From Smallanthus sonchifolius (Eukaryota > Streptophyta > Magnoliopsida > Asterales > Asteraceae): 64,000 nucleotides of DNA. Position numbers and translations under genes: made by a program. A model generated the notes under the pieces. That model was not told where the DNA came from and made no database searches. It worked only from the letters and a program-made list of their open reading frames with translations. Positions 21,239-32,123 of this stretch are shown here, piece after piece. Each line of letters opens with the position of its first letter. The first letter of the stretch is position 1. The stretch spans positions 1,473,501 through 1,537,500 of the forward strand of contig JAKNSE010000030.1 in the NCBI GenBank assembly GCA_023525975.1, read 5' to 3'.

Positions 21239-24200
21239 TCATCCGTGAGTCGTGAAATATTGTGGAAATGTAGATCCATTAGTAGCCATTATTTTCTTAA
21301 ATCGTTCAATACGATCACTGTATATATTTTCCCATTTTGCTGCATCATCATTTCGGTGCAAATTCCAAAGTGCATTCGGCGTGGGAATCGAAAAATCTCC
21401 GTCTAACTTGACGTGGATGAAATGAGCCCTGTTGACGTGAACTAATGATACAGTTTGATGTTGAGCGTGAACGTTTGGACCAAACCACAATGGAAAAAAT
21501 GTTTGATTACCGGCGATGCTTAAAAGATGAACAATCACCCCAAATCTTTGAGCAATTAGGAGTCCTGTGTATGGCATCGACATCCAACGACTAACTGGTG
21601 CGGCTTTCACATCCTGCCAATCTATTGTGTGACGTAGCATATCATACTCTTGAAAGGCGACTCTGTCAAAAACAGTTCTCCACCATTCCTCTTTATTGTC
21701 CATCTCCTGTAGAAGTTGTTGTCTGATAAAAAGCCACCGGTTTTCATTTAACCCTAAGCCCAAAGCTACCGATCGAAAACCACAGTTACCGTCGGGATTT
21801 ACATCCTGTATATGTGAAATGTACGGATGAAAGACGGATGGTATCGAATCCTTAAAACAATTTATATTGTTAACCGCATCTTTCCCCATAATTAATGGAA
21901 AACCAAGATAGGCGTTATCATCTTGTGGTTGCTTTCCTTTACCCTTAGTTGGACGACGGTGTTGAATGACCGAACTCGCTTGTATCGAGTCTTGTGACGC
22001 AATGTACGAGCTGTGTCTCGCAGGGTCACATTTGCTTTGTTGGGATCCTGTGAATGAGCTGTTTCTCGCGACATCCTATTTCCTTTGTTGTTGCTTTTTC
22101 AAAGTTGGACGACCGCGAGTATCTTCTTGTACCACAGGCGCTTTCTTGTTACTTTTGCTCGGAAAGACCACCCCTGCGATTCTCGACAGCATACTTCTTT
22201 TGACCTGATCGGGTTCTGACATAATTTTGTTTCTCACTTGACCAAGTACTTTATCCACGTCTACATTTTCATCATCGACAAACGACGGTTTTAAATCAAG
22301 TTTCCTCCAGAAGACGTCCAACGCATCTAGCGGGATTCTGCCACCTGTATTAAAACGAAATAGTCAGAAAAGTTTGAAAATATAACATTTACCTGTAAAG
22401 TCAAAACAGTTTACCTGTAGCTTCGATACTTGCCAGACGACAAGCACACGGCAACCCACAACTACTGAAAAGTTGGCAACCACACGTTGCATTTTGTTTC
22501 CGTATATGTGATAACTTGTACCACTCGTTTTCTAACAAATTTAGAGCTTTATGTGAAACTTTACCGTGCAGGTTATCAAACAATTCAATAGCTATGTGGC
22601 TATCCATTTTTCTTATGAGGCTTGTTCCAAACGCAAACTGTAATTGATAATATTGATCTGTTACAATTTCATCAACAAACCCAACAAGTCTATATAGGGA
22701 GCTGTTAGCATTTCTAAGATAACTCTTTAAGAGCGAATGCTGGCTCTCGACTCGGTTCGTTGTATGTTGACCAAAATTGAGGTTTTTGTTGGACCAGGCG
22801 GATACAAACTTTTCTTTATACAGGTCCAACCAATTTTTAGTCACATAATGTATAACTCCTGGAAAAATATTAAATATTGAATAAATATTTAAATATTTAA
22901 TAATTATTCAATACTGAAAATATTAAATATTCAAAACTTACTTCCTCGTTTGGCAGCATACAGTCGTTCGTAAAGCCGGTTGAAGTTGTACTGGTATATA
23001 TCTGGCGTGGGAGACTCACATAATACCGACCATTAATACTTGAAATTTGCCCAGTCTTCGTCTGTAAATGATGCCCTGCAATGTTTTGCGATATTCTCGT
23101 GTATGTGCCACTGACATAGGTTCTTGGAACAATCCGGAAATATTTTATCACATGCGTTCATAAGAGCTTTGTCCCTGTCTGTTACTATCACACGCGGCTC
23201 CATACACTTTTGCAACATTGCTTTTATTTGCAGTAGCACCCAGACGAAGTTTTCCTCTCGTTCTTTTGATATAAATGCATGAGCGACGCAAAACGACCGG
23301 TGTGTGGAGGTCACACCGACCACTTGGACAAATGGAAGTCTATACATGTTTGTTTTGTAAGTCGCGTCGATCATCAACACGTGCGGGAACGCACGCCACA
23401 TCTCGAACGATTTCGGATGAACAAAGAATATCTCCTCCACAATATTTGTGGCAGGATCTTCCCGAGTATAGTAGACGTATTTTTTAGAAGAAAGCAGGTT
23501 TTCCAGAATCTGCATTGGAGTTTCACCGACTCTCGTTTCGTTTTTTATCTTTTATATCGCATTATAAATGTCCTTTTTAATGCAACTACTCTCTGGGTTT
23601 TGTTCCCTTATAGTTGCCAGAATGTTTCGTGGCAACATGTTTTGCGAATACAACTTCGCCACCAAAAGTTGTTCCGACTGAGACAGTCTCCTCGCAAAGG
23701 AGTGCGCCTCAAGATGTTGACTAGGATCGTGGTTATGACTGTCATCCTTCACCGTTAATTTCCAATCACCAGTATTTTCTTGGTACTCTCCTTCTAATTT
23801 AAAGGGACAACCTATTTTCTTGCTACCGGCACGTCTAACCGTGGCAGTAGACGCACGTTCTCCGTGACGGTCACACACAAGCCACACCTTGATAAACGGT
23901 TCCGTCGGATCGTCGCCTTTTCTCCTCGATCGTCGAGTGACAAGGACGTAACCATTCTCACGTCCTATCCTGACCGCCCAATCCACCAACTGTTCACGAG
24001 ACTGAAAATTCTGGTCAGTTTTATACGACACGTTTTGATGGTTTTGTTCCTTGTCTTCGGACACGAAGTCGTCGGTTTGTTGTGTCGGGTATGAGACTTC
24101 ACCGTATACGTAGTCGTCGGTTTGTTGTGTCGGGTATGAGACTTCACCGTATACGTAGTCGTTCGTGGGCTGTGTATGGTAAGAAGGTTCACCGTATATG

Positions 24201-24379
24201 AACTCGGGATTGCTCAGTGGCTCGTTCAAATCCGGAAGCCTTACCCGTTGATGAGAATAAACGTCGGACGAGACCTCCTCCCGGTTCACCTCTTGAACGC
24301 CAGAACTTTGCGGGTTGTTTTCCACCGACTCGTTAGAATATACCTGAAAACCGTAGTTACCATCCCACCACCAAGACAT
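21239..24379 (-). CDS. MULE transposase fused to an OTU-like cysteine protease (three internal stops)
   Basis: Three exons join in frame: 24379-22942, 22858-22415 and 22344-21239, with GT-AG introns of 83 and 70 bp, giving about 995 codons. Order: N-terminal segment with tandem VYGEVSYPTQQTDD repeats, FAR1-type DNA-binding region (ending SHNHD), MULE DDE core with Asp at 23366-23368 (MIDATYK), Asp at 23177-23179 (TDRD), CQWH, and Glu at 22746-22748 (NRVES), a SWIM-like CGCQ...CAC zinc finger, a basic linker, then an OTU domain with the DGNCG cysteine motif (about 21780-21793) and a C-terminal RAHFIHVKL histidine. The transposase cuts and pastes the element. OTU proteases usually cleave ubiquitin, but the target here is unknown. 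Stops at 23552 (TAA), 23033 (TAA) and 22076 (TAG) break an otherwise continuous frame. Confidence 0.85.
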
Positions 24380-24469
24380 GTTTATAATTTTTGGGAGATT
24401 GTTTGGAATTTTTTTTTGAAAGTATACGTTCGAATGAGAATATCGTGTGCCATTAAATACACAAAATTT

Positions 24470-24760
24470 GGGCCCTATACGCATCGTATAGGCCAATACG
24501 GTGCGTATAGGGTACGAGGTACTTTCTGCAACTAGTCATCCATCACATCGTTATACGCCGCGTATGGATCTATACGGAGCGTATAGCGAGGTGATGGATG
24601 ACTAGTTGCAGAAAGTACCTCGTACCCTATACGCATCGTATTGGTCTATACGATGCGTATAATATTGGAACGACCAGGTTGTACGAGGATGTCGGGCATG
24701 GGAAATTGTGAAGGGCTATACGCATTGTATTGGCCTATACGATGCGTATAGAGCCCGGTC
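24470..24760. repeat. right subterminal palindrome cluster of the ATACG MULE
   Basis: Three or more pairs of CTATACGATGCGTATAG-like palindromes, including CTATACGCATCGTATAGGCC near 24475. The segment with GATGGATGACTAGTTGCAGA is present twice in inverted orientation (24524-24545 and 24590-24612). Confidence 0.8.
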
Positions 24761-25683
24761 TAGATAGCAATTCCCGTGTCCCATTAGTATGCCCCAAAAA
24801 TTAACCTCCAACCATTCCTTAAATCAAAAATTATTTCCAAATAATCTCACTGTACGAAATAAATAAAATCAAAAGTATACCTCAAATCTAACTCGCCGCC
24901 CCATTTTGAATCCAGGAGCTTTCGAAGCCCCATTTTGAAACTGTGTTACAGCCTTCGAGATTGTGGGTTGTAAAGATTTTCTTTTATGAAATTCAATGCT
25001 TTCTTTGCTACTTTCTTGTATTCCTGTGGCTAAATTGAAAAAAAAAAGAAATATAATTTAATATAAGATGAGGGTCTTTAATTGTTCATCAAGTGAGTAA
25101 AAAGTTAATCCTTTTTGGAAGAATTAATCTTACGTTAGTCAGACATGTGAAAAAAAAAAATTCACCACTGTGCTCGTACACAACCGGGACGCCATCGAAC
25201 CAGATCAACCCCCCACAACCGGAACGCCATCGAACAAGATCTGTGCGAGATCTGCGCAAGTCAGACATGAATATGAAGGCGGCGGCGGTTCATAGTTGCG
25301 GCGGTTGGCGTCATGAGCAGGTCGGAGAGCAGAGATGGTGAAAATTAGAAGATGGTTTTAGCTTGGAAGGGGGATGCAGTGGTTCTTCATCATCACCATC
25401 AGAAGGCTAGATCTAAGCTTGAACACCACCAATTCTTCTTCTCTAGGTTTGATGAACATGGGGTGTTTTGAGAGAGAAGAAGATGGGGACTGTATTTTTA
25501 GAGAGAGAGACGTAAGATGCGTTTGAAGAGAGAGATGAGAATATAATAGGGTTTATAGAGAGTAGAAAATGACCCATATACCCCTGTAGTTTAAAAATAA
25601 AATAAAAATCAAGAAATAAAATGTGTGGCTAAAAATGAGTTTCTGGGTTTTTACAACAACTCAGGGTTATCATTTGATACGTC

Positions 25684-25686
<3 letters not shown>

Positions 25687-25718
<32 letters not shown>
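25687..25718. repeat. (TA)n tract
   Basis: TA repeat between the right end of foldback element B and the half copy of MITE 4. Confidence 0.95.
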
Positions 25719-25722
<4 letters not shown>

Positions 25723-25950
25723 GAGGTTCAAATGCTAACTAATATTTATGTGATAACCATGATAACCACTCTCAAACATAGTGTTACGTATATGTAACAA
25801 TTATCATTATGTTAATGTTACATATATGTAAACACTATGTGTCACGTATATGTAACATTATTTGGTACGTATACGTAAGACTCATCGTTTCCATATTTAC
25901 GTTCAAAATATTTATTCAAGATACTTAAATACTATTTTAACTTGTATATA
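25719..25950. mobile_element. half copy of TA-flanked MITE 4
   Basis: Nearly identical to the reverse complement of 14280-14505, starting GGGTGAGGTTCAAATGCTAA and including the ACGTATATGTAAC palindromes. The second arm is missing, and the sequence passes into another TA tract near 25945. Confidence 0.8.
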
Positions 25951-26738
25951 TATATATATATTTAAAAAAATTATATTTAAAAGATTTTATTTTTGTAATT
26001 ATATATCGCAAATTATTTAAAACTTATTAAATAATGTTTTATTCTAAATAAAACCATTATTTAATTTCAATATTTATTAATTAATTAATTACTATTTCTT
26101 AAATAATAATAACTAATTCCTGGACTTTGATTATTCCTAATAATAATTGTCTTTTGCCATTTCGCGTTAAATTGTTTAACCTTTAAACAACTTGTCTAGT
26201 CGTTGCTCTTGGTGTAAACCAGGGGTGAGCACAGGTCGGTTCCGTTCAGTTTTGAGCCCCCACCAAAACCGAAACCGATAGCTTCGGTGATGGGTTTTTG
26301 AAAACTGATCGTTTTGATTAATTCGGTTTCAGTTAATCGGTTATAGATGGTCGTTCGGTTCGATCGGTTAACCGCTAAAACAAAACTTTTGATACGGACC
26401 AAAAAAAATTGAGCTTAAGAATTTGGCTACAATTCAAATCCAAATTAATAACTCTTTTAAAAACTTAAATTTGTGAACAGTAAGATAATATTTTTATTAA
26501 AAATAACTCTATTATATATAAATGATTTAAAAATAACTCTTTTATATATAAATGATATAAAACCTAATCATCTTCATCTACATCCCAACTTAATTCTTCA
26601 TATTCCTCCCCGAAATTGCTCTCTTCAAAGCTTAGTCCTAGCCTCCCCTGCCTTCTTAATTTTATAAACCCTATAAAAATATTGAATCCAAAATGAATTC
26701 TCATCAACTCTTGTATATACTATAATCAAATGGGCTAA

Positions 26739-26949
26739 GGGGTGTTTGGGATTACTTATTGAAACTATTTATTAATTTTTATAAGTTAAAAAGGTGTTTG
26801 GTGATGGTGACTTTTGCTATTCCTTTTAACTTTTTAAAGGGGGGAAAATAGTTTTTGAGAAGTAAGGGGAAACTTACTTTTCAAAACTCCTTATAACTTT
26901 TTTACAAAATTCAATAAAAAGCTTAAAATAAGCAATCCCAAACATGCCC
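26739..26949. mobile_element. Tourist-like (PIF/Harbinger) MITE
   Basis: 211 bp with TIRs GGGGTGTTTGGGATTACTTA and complement GGGCATGTTTGGGATTGCTTA, flanked by TAA on both sides (26736-26738 and 26950-26952). It is non-coding. Confidence 0.85.
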
Positions 26950-28211
26950 TAAATGTTATACCCAGGTAATAAAAATAACGAGAAAGCTTGCCCGCGCTCT
27001 ACGGCGGGAGGCGAAACCTAAACGGTTGATGCGGTGACAATAACGTGGTTAAGCAAAAACAGAAACGCGGTTAAATACATACAAAAAACGTATGAAGTTA
27101 TGACGACTCGGGTTAGCTTCGCGCTCCGTGGCTGGACGCGGACATATTTTTTAGAATATTTAAACGGTTGAGTCAGTGAAATTAACGTGGCTAAGCACAA
27201 AAAATAACTTATAAAATTCACGTTGCGAAAAAAACTAAAGAAAAAAACTCAAAAAAATTATAACGAACCAACAGGGAGGTGACATGTGGCGTGGCGGTGG
27301 AGAAACACACCAATTTTTGACATTTTATAAACTTGCGGGGGAGTTGTGGGTTTGGGGGCAATGGTCACCGACACTTATAAATGTGTATGACAAAACTTAT
27401 ATCTGGACGCCAAGAAAAAAAATACTAAATACAACCACTACTTATTAAAAAAAAAATTTAGTGAACGAAAATTGTTGAAGAAAAATTAAATTTTATATAT
27501 TACAGGGATTAAAATCAAAACTTTATAAACTTAAGGGGTGGTTTTTTAAAATAGTCAAAAATAGTTATGTATTAAAACCCAGCTTGAGGGGATGGTTTTG
27601 TAAAATAACAAACTTGAATAGAAGGTGGATTGTGACAATTCAACGAACTAGAAGGGGGAGTATGTCGGTGGCAAAAAGCCACCGACTTTGGTTCTTAAGT
27701 AATAGTGTAATGTAATATATAAAGAGGAAAGAAGCTCCAAGTTGGCTCACATGACCGATGTGGGATAGCCATTAAAAAAAAAACTAATGAGAAATAAATT
27801 GAAAACAATATGGTGCAGATCCACTTACTCTGAGACAACAAAATTATCTCAATAATTAGATAGTTGAAAGACGCAAAATTGTTGTGAATAGAGTAAACTA
27901 TCATTTTCGTCCGCGTGGTTTGATCAAAATTGTCACTTTTATCTAATAGTTTGATTTTTTGCATCTGGCTTCTTGTGGTTTTAAAATATTGTCATTTTCG
28001 TCCAGTCACTTAACATCATCTTTTTTTATCAGTTAAATAAGGGGTAAATTAGTCTTTTTACATCTGCTTTTTATTTTTCCATTTTTTTAATGCCATTTAA
28101 ATCTCCTCCCTCCCCCATTAAACCCTAATCATCGATGATTCATTGTCTAACATACGTGAGTCAATCAAAAACTTCATCCCTGTGAAAACCTTCGAGGAAA
28201 AGTAAACGACA

Positions 28212-29271
28212 ATGGGTGATGAAATGTGGACTGTTCGAGAACGTGATAAAGAATTCGATCCCGGCCTCATTTATGGTTCGTCGATTACTATTTCTTCATG
28301 TTTTGTTGGATAATGAATATGTATTAATGTTTGTATTTTACACTTTTCAGGCATCAATCCTTACTTGTTTACATTGGAATTCCACCACGGGGGAGAATTT
28401 AGCACGTTTCCAAACATAACATATGAGAGGGGTAAAGTTGATTTTGTTGACAAGGTGAATTCTGAGCTTTTTTCTGTCATCATAATGAATGAAATGATAC
28501 TTTCTCTTTTTGTCCTTTTAACTTACTAATTAACACAACTCCCAAAGGGAAATTACATAGAGATAGAAGGCAAACGGGCATAATCATAAGGTAATTGAGA
28601 CCTTTGTCTAATGATAAGATGTAATGAAATACCACTTTAAGATTCCAGGAGAAGACTTGGATTTTGGTTTGAGACCTTTGTCTAATGATAATGATGTTAT
28701 TAGCTTGCTTAAATATTCTCATAATCATAAGGTAATTGAGGTCTATGTGGATCACTTGAAAACAATGTGTAATGTTAATGATGATGATGAGGATTCTGAT
28801 TTCATAGTAGATGAAGATAACCTGGTTCTAGATTTTAGTGTTGATATGGATGAATTCAGATCAGCGGTAGACTTTGACATTAGTGAAGAACGTGAAGAGA
28901 TTATTAATGATGAATATGAAGTTGATCTAGATGACTTTGACAGTCTTAGTGAGTCTGAAAATGACACAACTTTGCATAAAGCAGTGAGGAGCATTAGGAA
29001 GAATAAGAAAAAGGCTAAAGACTCTTTGGATTGCCCATTCTATGTTGGTCAAGCTTTTAGTGATAGAGATACTATAAAGTCACTGGTCAAAAAGCTTGCA
29101 ATAGAAAGTAGAAGGCAATTGTTTATTACAAAGAATGATACTACAAGATTTCGGGTTGTGTGTATGGGACAAAATCCAAATCTGGGCATTTGTGAAAGTA
29201 ATGAGGATTTGACTAATCAAAAGGGTACTTTTGTAAAATCAAGTGAAGGTGGGTCTCAACTGTTTTTGTAA
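28212..29271 (+). pseudogene. MuDR-type MULE transposase, N-terminal part only
   Basis: Exon 1 28212-28275 and exon 2 28351-28454 join in frame (intron GT-AG, 75 bp) and encode a PB1-like N-terminal segment with LFTLEFHHGGEF. The next part, open from about 28600 to the stop at 29269-29271, gives KYHFKIPGEDLDFGLRPLSN, a long acidic linker, then CPFYVGQAFSDRDTIKSLV and RFRVVCMG, which resembles the MuDR DNA-binding domain of plant transposases. Reading stops there: the DDE catalytic core and zinc knuckle are missing. The join between exon 2 and the later part is not resolved. Short segments near 28577-28620 are duplicated in altered order near 28672-28740. Confidence 0.75.
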
Positions 29272-29828
29272 CGGGTCTAATGGGTACTGTTATGTTTTTG
29301 GTATGACTGTTATGTTTTGGTAACTCTGTTCTGTTTGGTATTCTACTTAAAAGTCAAACCATTTCTGTTTTGGTATTCTATTTTGGTAACTATGTTCTGT
29401 TTGGTATCATCTGTACTTATTAATCAATTTGTGAAATGTTTGGTATCATCTGTACTCAAAAAGTTTGACCAATTTGTATTCATAAATCAATTGACCAAAA
29501 AGTGCAGCCAAAAAGTCAGACCAATTTATCATCTGTGGTACATCTAAATTATCATAAATCAAAAGGTTTGACCAATTTTTATTCATAAATAAAAAGGTGG
29601 TACATTGAAATTATCATCTGTACATCTAAATCAATTCATAAATCAAAAAGTGGTACATCGAAATTATGAAAAAGGAAATACAATATGGAAAAGGATTTCA
29701 GCATCGAAATTATGAAAAAGGAAATACATAAAAAAATGCAGCCAAAACATACATAATAATATGTTTACATCATAGTTGGATCAAAACACCTTCATTCATT
29801 AACATAATACTTGGTACATGAGTTTTAA
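29272..29828. other. repeat-rich spacer inside MULE 2
   Basis: T-rich then A-rich sequence with short dispersed repeats (TGTTCTGTTTGGTAT, AAAAAGTTTGACCAATTT, GGTACATCTAAATT) repeated two to four times. No coding frame is recognised. It lies between the 3' ends of the two converging genes. Confidence 0.5.
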
Positions 29829-30347
29829 TCAATGAAAAAAGAAATACAATATGAACAACACACAGCTAAAACATAAAACAAACTTTAATCTTTTATTCTC
29901 CATTGCTATAGAGTTAGCTAGTTTTTCATGTCTTCTACTCTCCATTGCCATAGTTTTAGCTACTTCTTCATGTTTGTTAATGGATTTCAGCAGGCCTGGT
30001 ATGACTTCAACAGCTCTTTGGCACATTGGAGTGTCAGCCCAACCTACAAACCCACAACTCCTTCCCTGTAATCAATTCACTTTGAATTAGATGAAATGGC
30101 AGTCCGAATTAATTATCTACTGACAAAAATTGCGAATGAGTACCTGCCTATTGCAGCAATAAAACCGACGACCAGGGTTCAAGGACGTCCATGATGTGCG
30201 AATAGTGGTTTGCGATCCACATGAGGAGCAAAGCACCATTTTTCTTGAAGATGTTGATGAAGAATCATCAGTGGTTTGCGAATGCTCTTTTTCCCCCAAA
30301 TGTCGATGATTAGGGTTTAATGGGGAGGGAGGAGATTTAAATGGCAT
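29829..30347 (-). CDS. GRF-type zinc-finger protein with C-terminal coiled coil and membrane anchor
   Basis: Exons 30347-30144 and 30065-29829 join in frame across a 78-bp GT-AG intron to give about 146 residues with no internal stop. The N-terminal half has CSSCG...RTSWTSLNPGRRFYCC and, after the intron, GRSCGFVGW, matching the zf-GRF pattern (three Cys plus the GRF signature). MCQRAVEVIPGLL follows, then a helical stretch with EEVAKTMAMESRRHEKLAN, and a hydrophobic end (FVLCFSCVLFILYFFF) that looks membrane-spanning. GRF fingers bind nucleic acid in characterised proteins. The role of these short plant proteins is unknown. Being intact inside a MULE, it is either cargo or an accessory gene. 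The ATG lies inside the element's duplicated right-end region. Confidence 0.8.
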
Positions 30348-30840
30348 TAAAAAAATGGAAAAATAAAAAACAGATGTAAAAAGATTGATTTACCCCTCAT
30401 TTAACTGATAAAAAAAGATGGTGCTAAGTGACCGGACGAAAATGGCAATATTTTAAAACCACAAGGAGTCAGATGCAAAAAATCAAACTATTGGATGAAA
30501 GTGGCAATTTTGATCAAACCACAGGGACGAAAATGCACCATTTTTCTTGAAGATGTTAATGAAGAAGACTCAGTGGTTTGCGAATGCTCTTTTTCCAACA
30601 AATGTCGATGATTAGGGTTTAATGGGGAGGGAGGAGATTTAAATGGCATTAAAAAAATGGAAAAATAAAAAACAGATGTAAAAAGACTGATTTACCCCTC
30701 ATTTAACTGATAAAAAAAGATGGTGCTAAGTGACCGGACGAAAATGGCAATATTTTAAAACCACAAGGAGCCCGATGCAAAAAATCAAACTATTGGATGA
30801 AAGTGGCAATTTTGATCAAACCACAGGGACGAAAATGGCA
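30235..30840. repeat. tandem duplication of the MULE 2 right end (about 302 bp, two copies)
   Basis: CACCATTTTTCTTGAAGATG starts both copies (near 30235 and 30537). They run through the GRF gene start codon region and the TIR. Differences between copies are few. Only the second copy ends with GTTTACTC at the target duplication. Confidence 0.85.
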
Positions 30841-31297
30841 GTTTACTCTTGTGAATATTATAACAATTGTGCTCTAAAAAATGATTAGGCGGAACAATCA
30901 CATAGCTAGTTTCAAGATGCAAACCAAATTACAGTGACTTGATTGTTTTCCGGATGCAAATACAATTACTGATGAATTCAAGGGCATGCTCTTAAAGATT
31001 CAAATGCAGCAAGAAGTCATGGGCATGCACTTAAAAAATATGTGATTTCTATTCGGTTAATGTATAATCGCTTCAGTTCAGTTAATTCGGTTATGCCACA
31101 CCCCAAAACTAAAACCAAACCACAATTTTCGGTTAATCGGTTTTGGCTTAACTGAACATCAGTTAATTGTTTGGTTCGGTTAAGTCGGTTAATTCGATTA
31201 TGATTCGGTTATTTACTAACCCCTAGTGTAAACCTTTTGCATCTTACCTTAGTAGCAGAGTTGTCAAATGTCGTTACTTAAGCATACAAGTTCAACA

Positions 31298-32123
31298 GTC
31301 TCTCATTTGCACAAGTCTCGATCATCTTGTCAATACAAACAGTGGTGGATGTCTAGCTACATCTCACTGCCCGATTAGTAAGTTGTCTACTATTCCCGAT
31401 TAGTTTAAGTACGCTTACTTAACTATTCATAACAGTCATTGTTAATATGTCAGTTATCATTTCTGTAATGGACATCCCATTGAACATGAGACATCGATCA
31501 CAGTTCATTCTCATATAGTGTTCAATAATTCTCTTTCTTGATCAAAATCCAAAGTAGTCCATCAGTTTGAGCACGACCGTGCATATGCACCACTTTGAAT
31601 CAAAAAGGGGCCCAGAGATGTCAACCACTTACATAGGTAAGAAAACATATCTCATCTTGACTACATGCAACCCCTATTGAACTTTAGATTAACTCCCAAC
31701 TATAATCTATATAACTGCCTAATTAACGCATAGTATTAGACTATGTTAAGAGCAATTCTCCATAGAATTAAGTTCTAGTATGTATCTCAAGTCTGACGAT
31801 ACAAGGACAATACCATTTTCAAAATCTAATTATGACAATAATCCATGAAGTAATTTTGAAATGGGTTACGTCTGACATTTATTCTCTAATGAATATTCGT
31901 GAATTTGTTCTTCATCTCTTTTGGACCTTCATATTATGAACAAACTACTATTATGAACAAACAAACCGATTCACAATAGTCTTAGTTCGGATTCAAAACT
32001 AATTCACCATGGATATTTAGAGTAACTTTTATTCAAGGATGTAATCATGCTAAAATTTAAACACATTAATCGTTAATGATGAAGAATACAACCTTTAATT
32101 CAAAATCATATAAAATGTTACCG
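31298..32123. other. copia 3' untranslated region
   Basis: Sequence between the end of the decayed copia pol (stop at 32124) and the LTR start at 31297, on the minus strand. No reading frame, envelope-like gene or other element was recognised. Confidence 0.45.

Larger units (their letters stand above)
18251..24795 (-). mobile_element. ATACG-family Mutator-like element with two genes
   Basis: A 6545-bp element. The ends GGGAGATTCTAA... and complement GGGGCATACTAATGGGACACGG are imperfect TIRs. The direct repeat AAAAATTA flanks them (18243-18250 and 24796-24803). Transposase-OTU and Athila-ORF1-like genes are both on the minus strand. Arrays of about 17-bp CTATACGTGGCGTATAG palindromes fill both subterminal zones and the gap between the genes. 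All coding parts carry nonsense codons, so this copy is probably immobile now. The 910-bp copy at 9119-10028 is its derivative. Confidence 0.85.
17081..25686. mobile_element. large foldback-family element B, host of the ATACG MULE
   Basis: Starts GGGGACGTATCGGTTGTAAA and ends with the complement of GGGGACGTATCAAATGATAA. Both ends continue into CTGAGTTGTTGTRAAAACCC. The right end abuts (TA)n. The left portion (17330-18000) carries TTTACACATGTGTAAA palindromes and is inverted relative to element A. The 6.5-kb MULE at 18251-24795 was inserted into it later. No gene of its own is recognised in the flanks (17081-18250 and 24804-25686). Confidence 0.5.
27891..30848 (+). mobile_element. Mutator-like element 2, nested in the hAT
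   Basis: The TIRs of about 245 bp start GAGTAAACTATCATTTTCGT and end ACGAAAATGGCAGTTTACTC. The perfect 9-bp duplication TTGTGAATA flanks them (27882-27890 and 30849-30857). The TIR family is that of MULE 1. It carries the N-terminal part of a MuDR-type transposase on the plus strand and a GRF zinc-finger gene on the minus strand. The right end is tandemly duplicated. It lacks a catalytic DDE domain and so depends on a relative for movement. Confidence 0.9.
26220..31225. mobile_element. non-autonomous hAT element with nested insertions
   Basis: The termini are CAGGGGTGAGCA and complement TAGGGGTTAGTAAA. The 8-bp duplication GTGTAAAC flanks them exactly (26212-26219 and 31226-31233), the hAT signature. 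Subterminal zones at both ends are rich in CGGTTAAC and TTCGGTT motifs (26225-26380 and 31045-31215). The related copia LTR at 60062-60357 shows the empty site. No hAT transposase is visible. The interior holds a Tourist-like MITE, a MULE and unassigned AT-rich sequence with two diverged copies of an ACGGTTGA...ACGTGG...TAAGCA motif near 27020 and 27160. Confidence 0.85.
25970..31297 (-). mobile_element. copia 3' LTR fragment, split by the hAT element
   Basis: On the minus strand the LTR starts TGTTGAACTTGTATGC at 31297, preceded by a degenerate polypurine tract (GCAAATGAGAGAC). It continues to 31226 and resumes after the hAT insertion from 26219 down to about 25970, where a TA tract and MITE interrupt it. 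The same LTR sequence, without the hAT, is found at 60062-60357. The far LTR end was not located. Confidence 0.65.
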
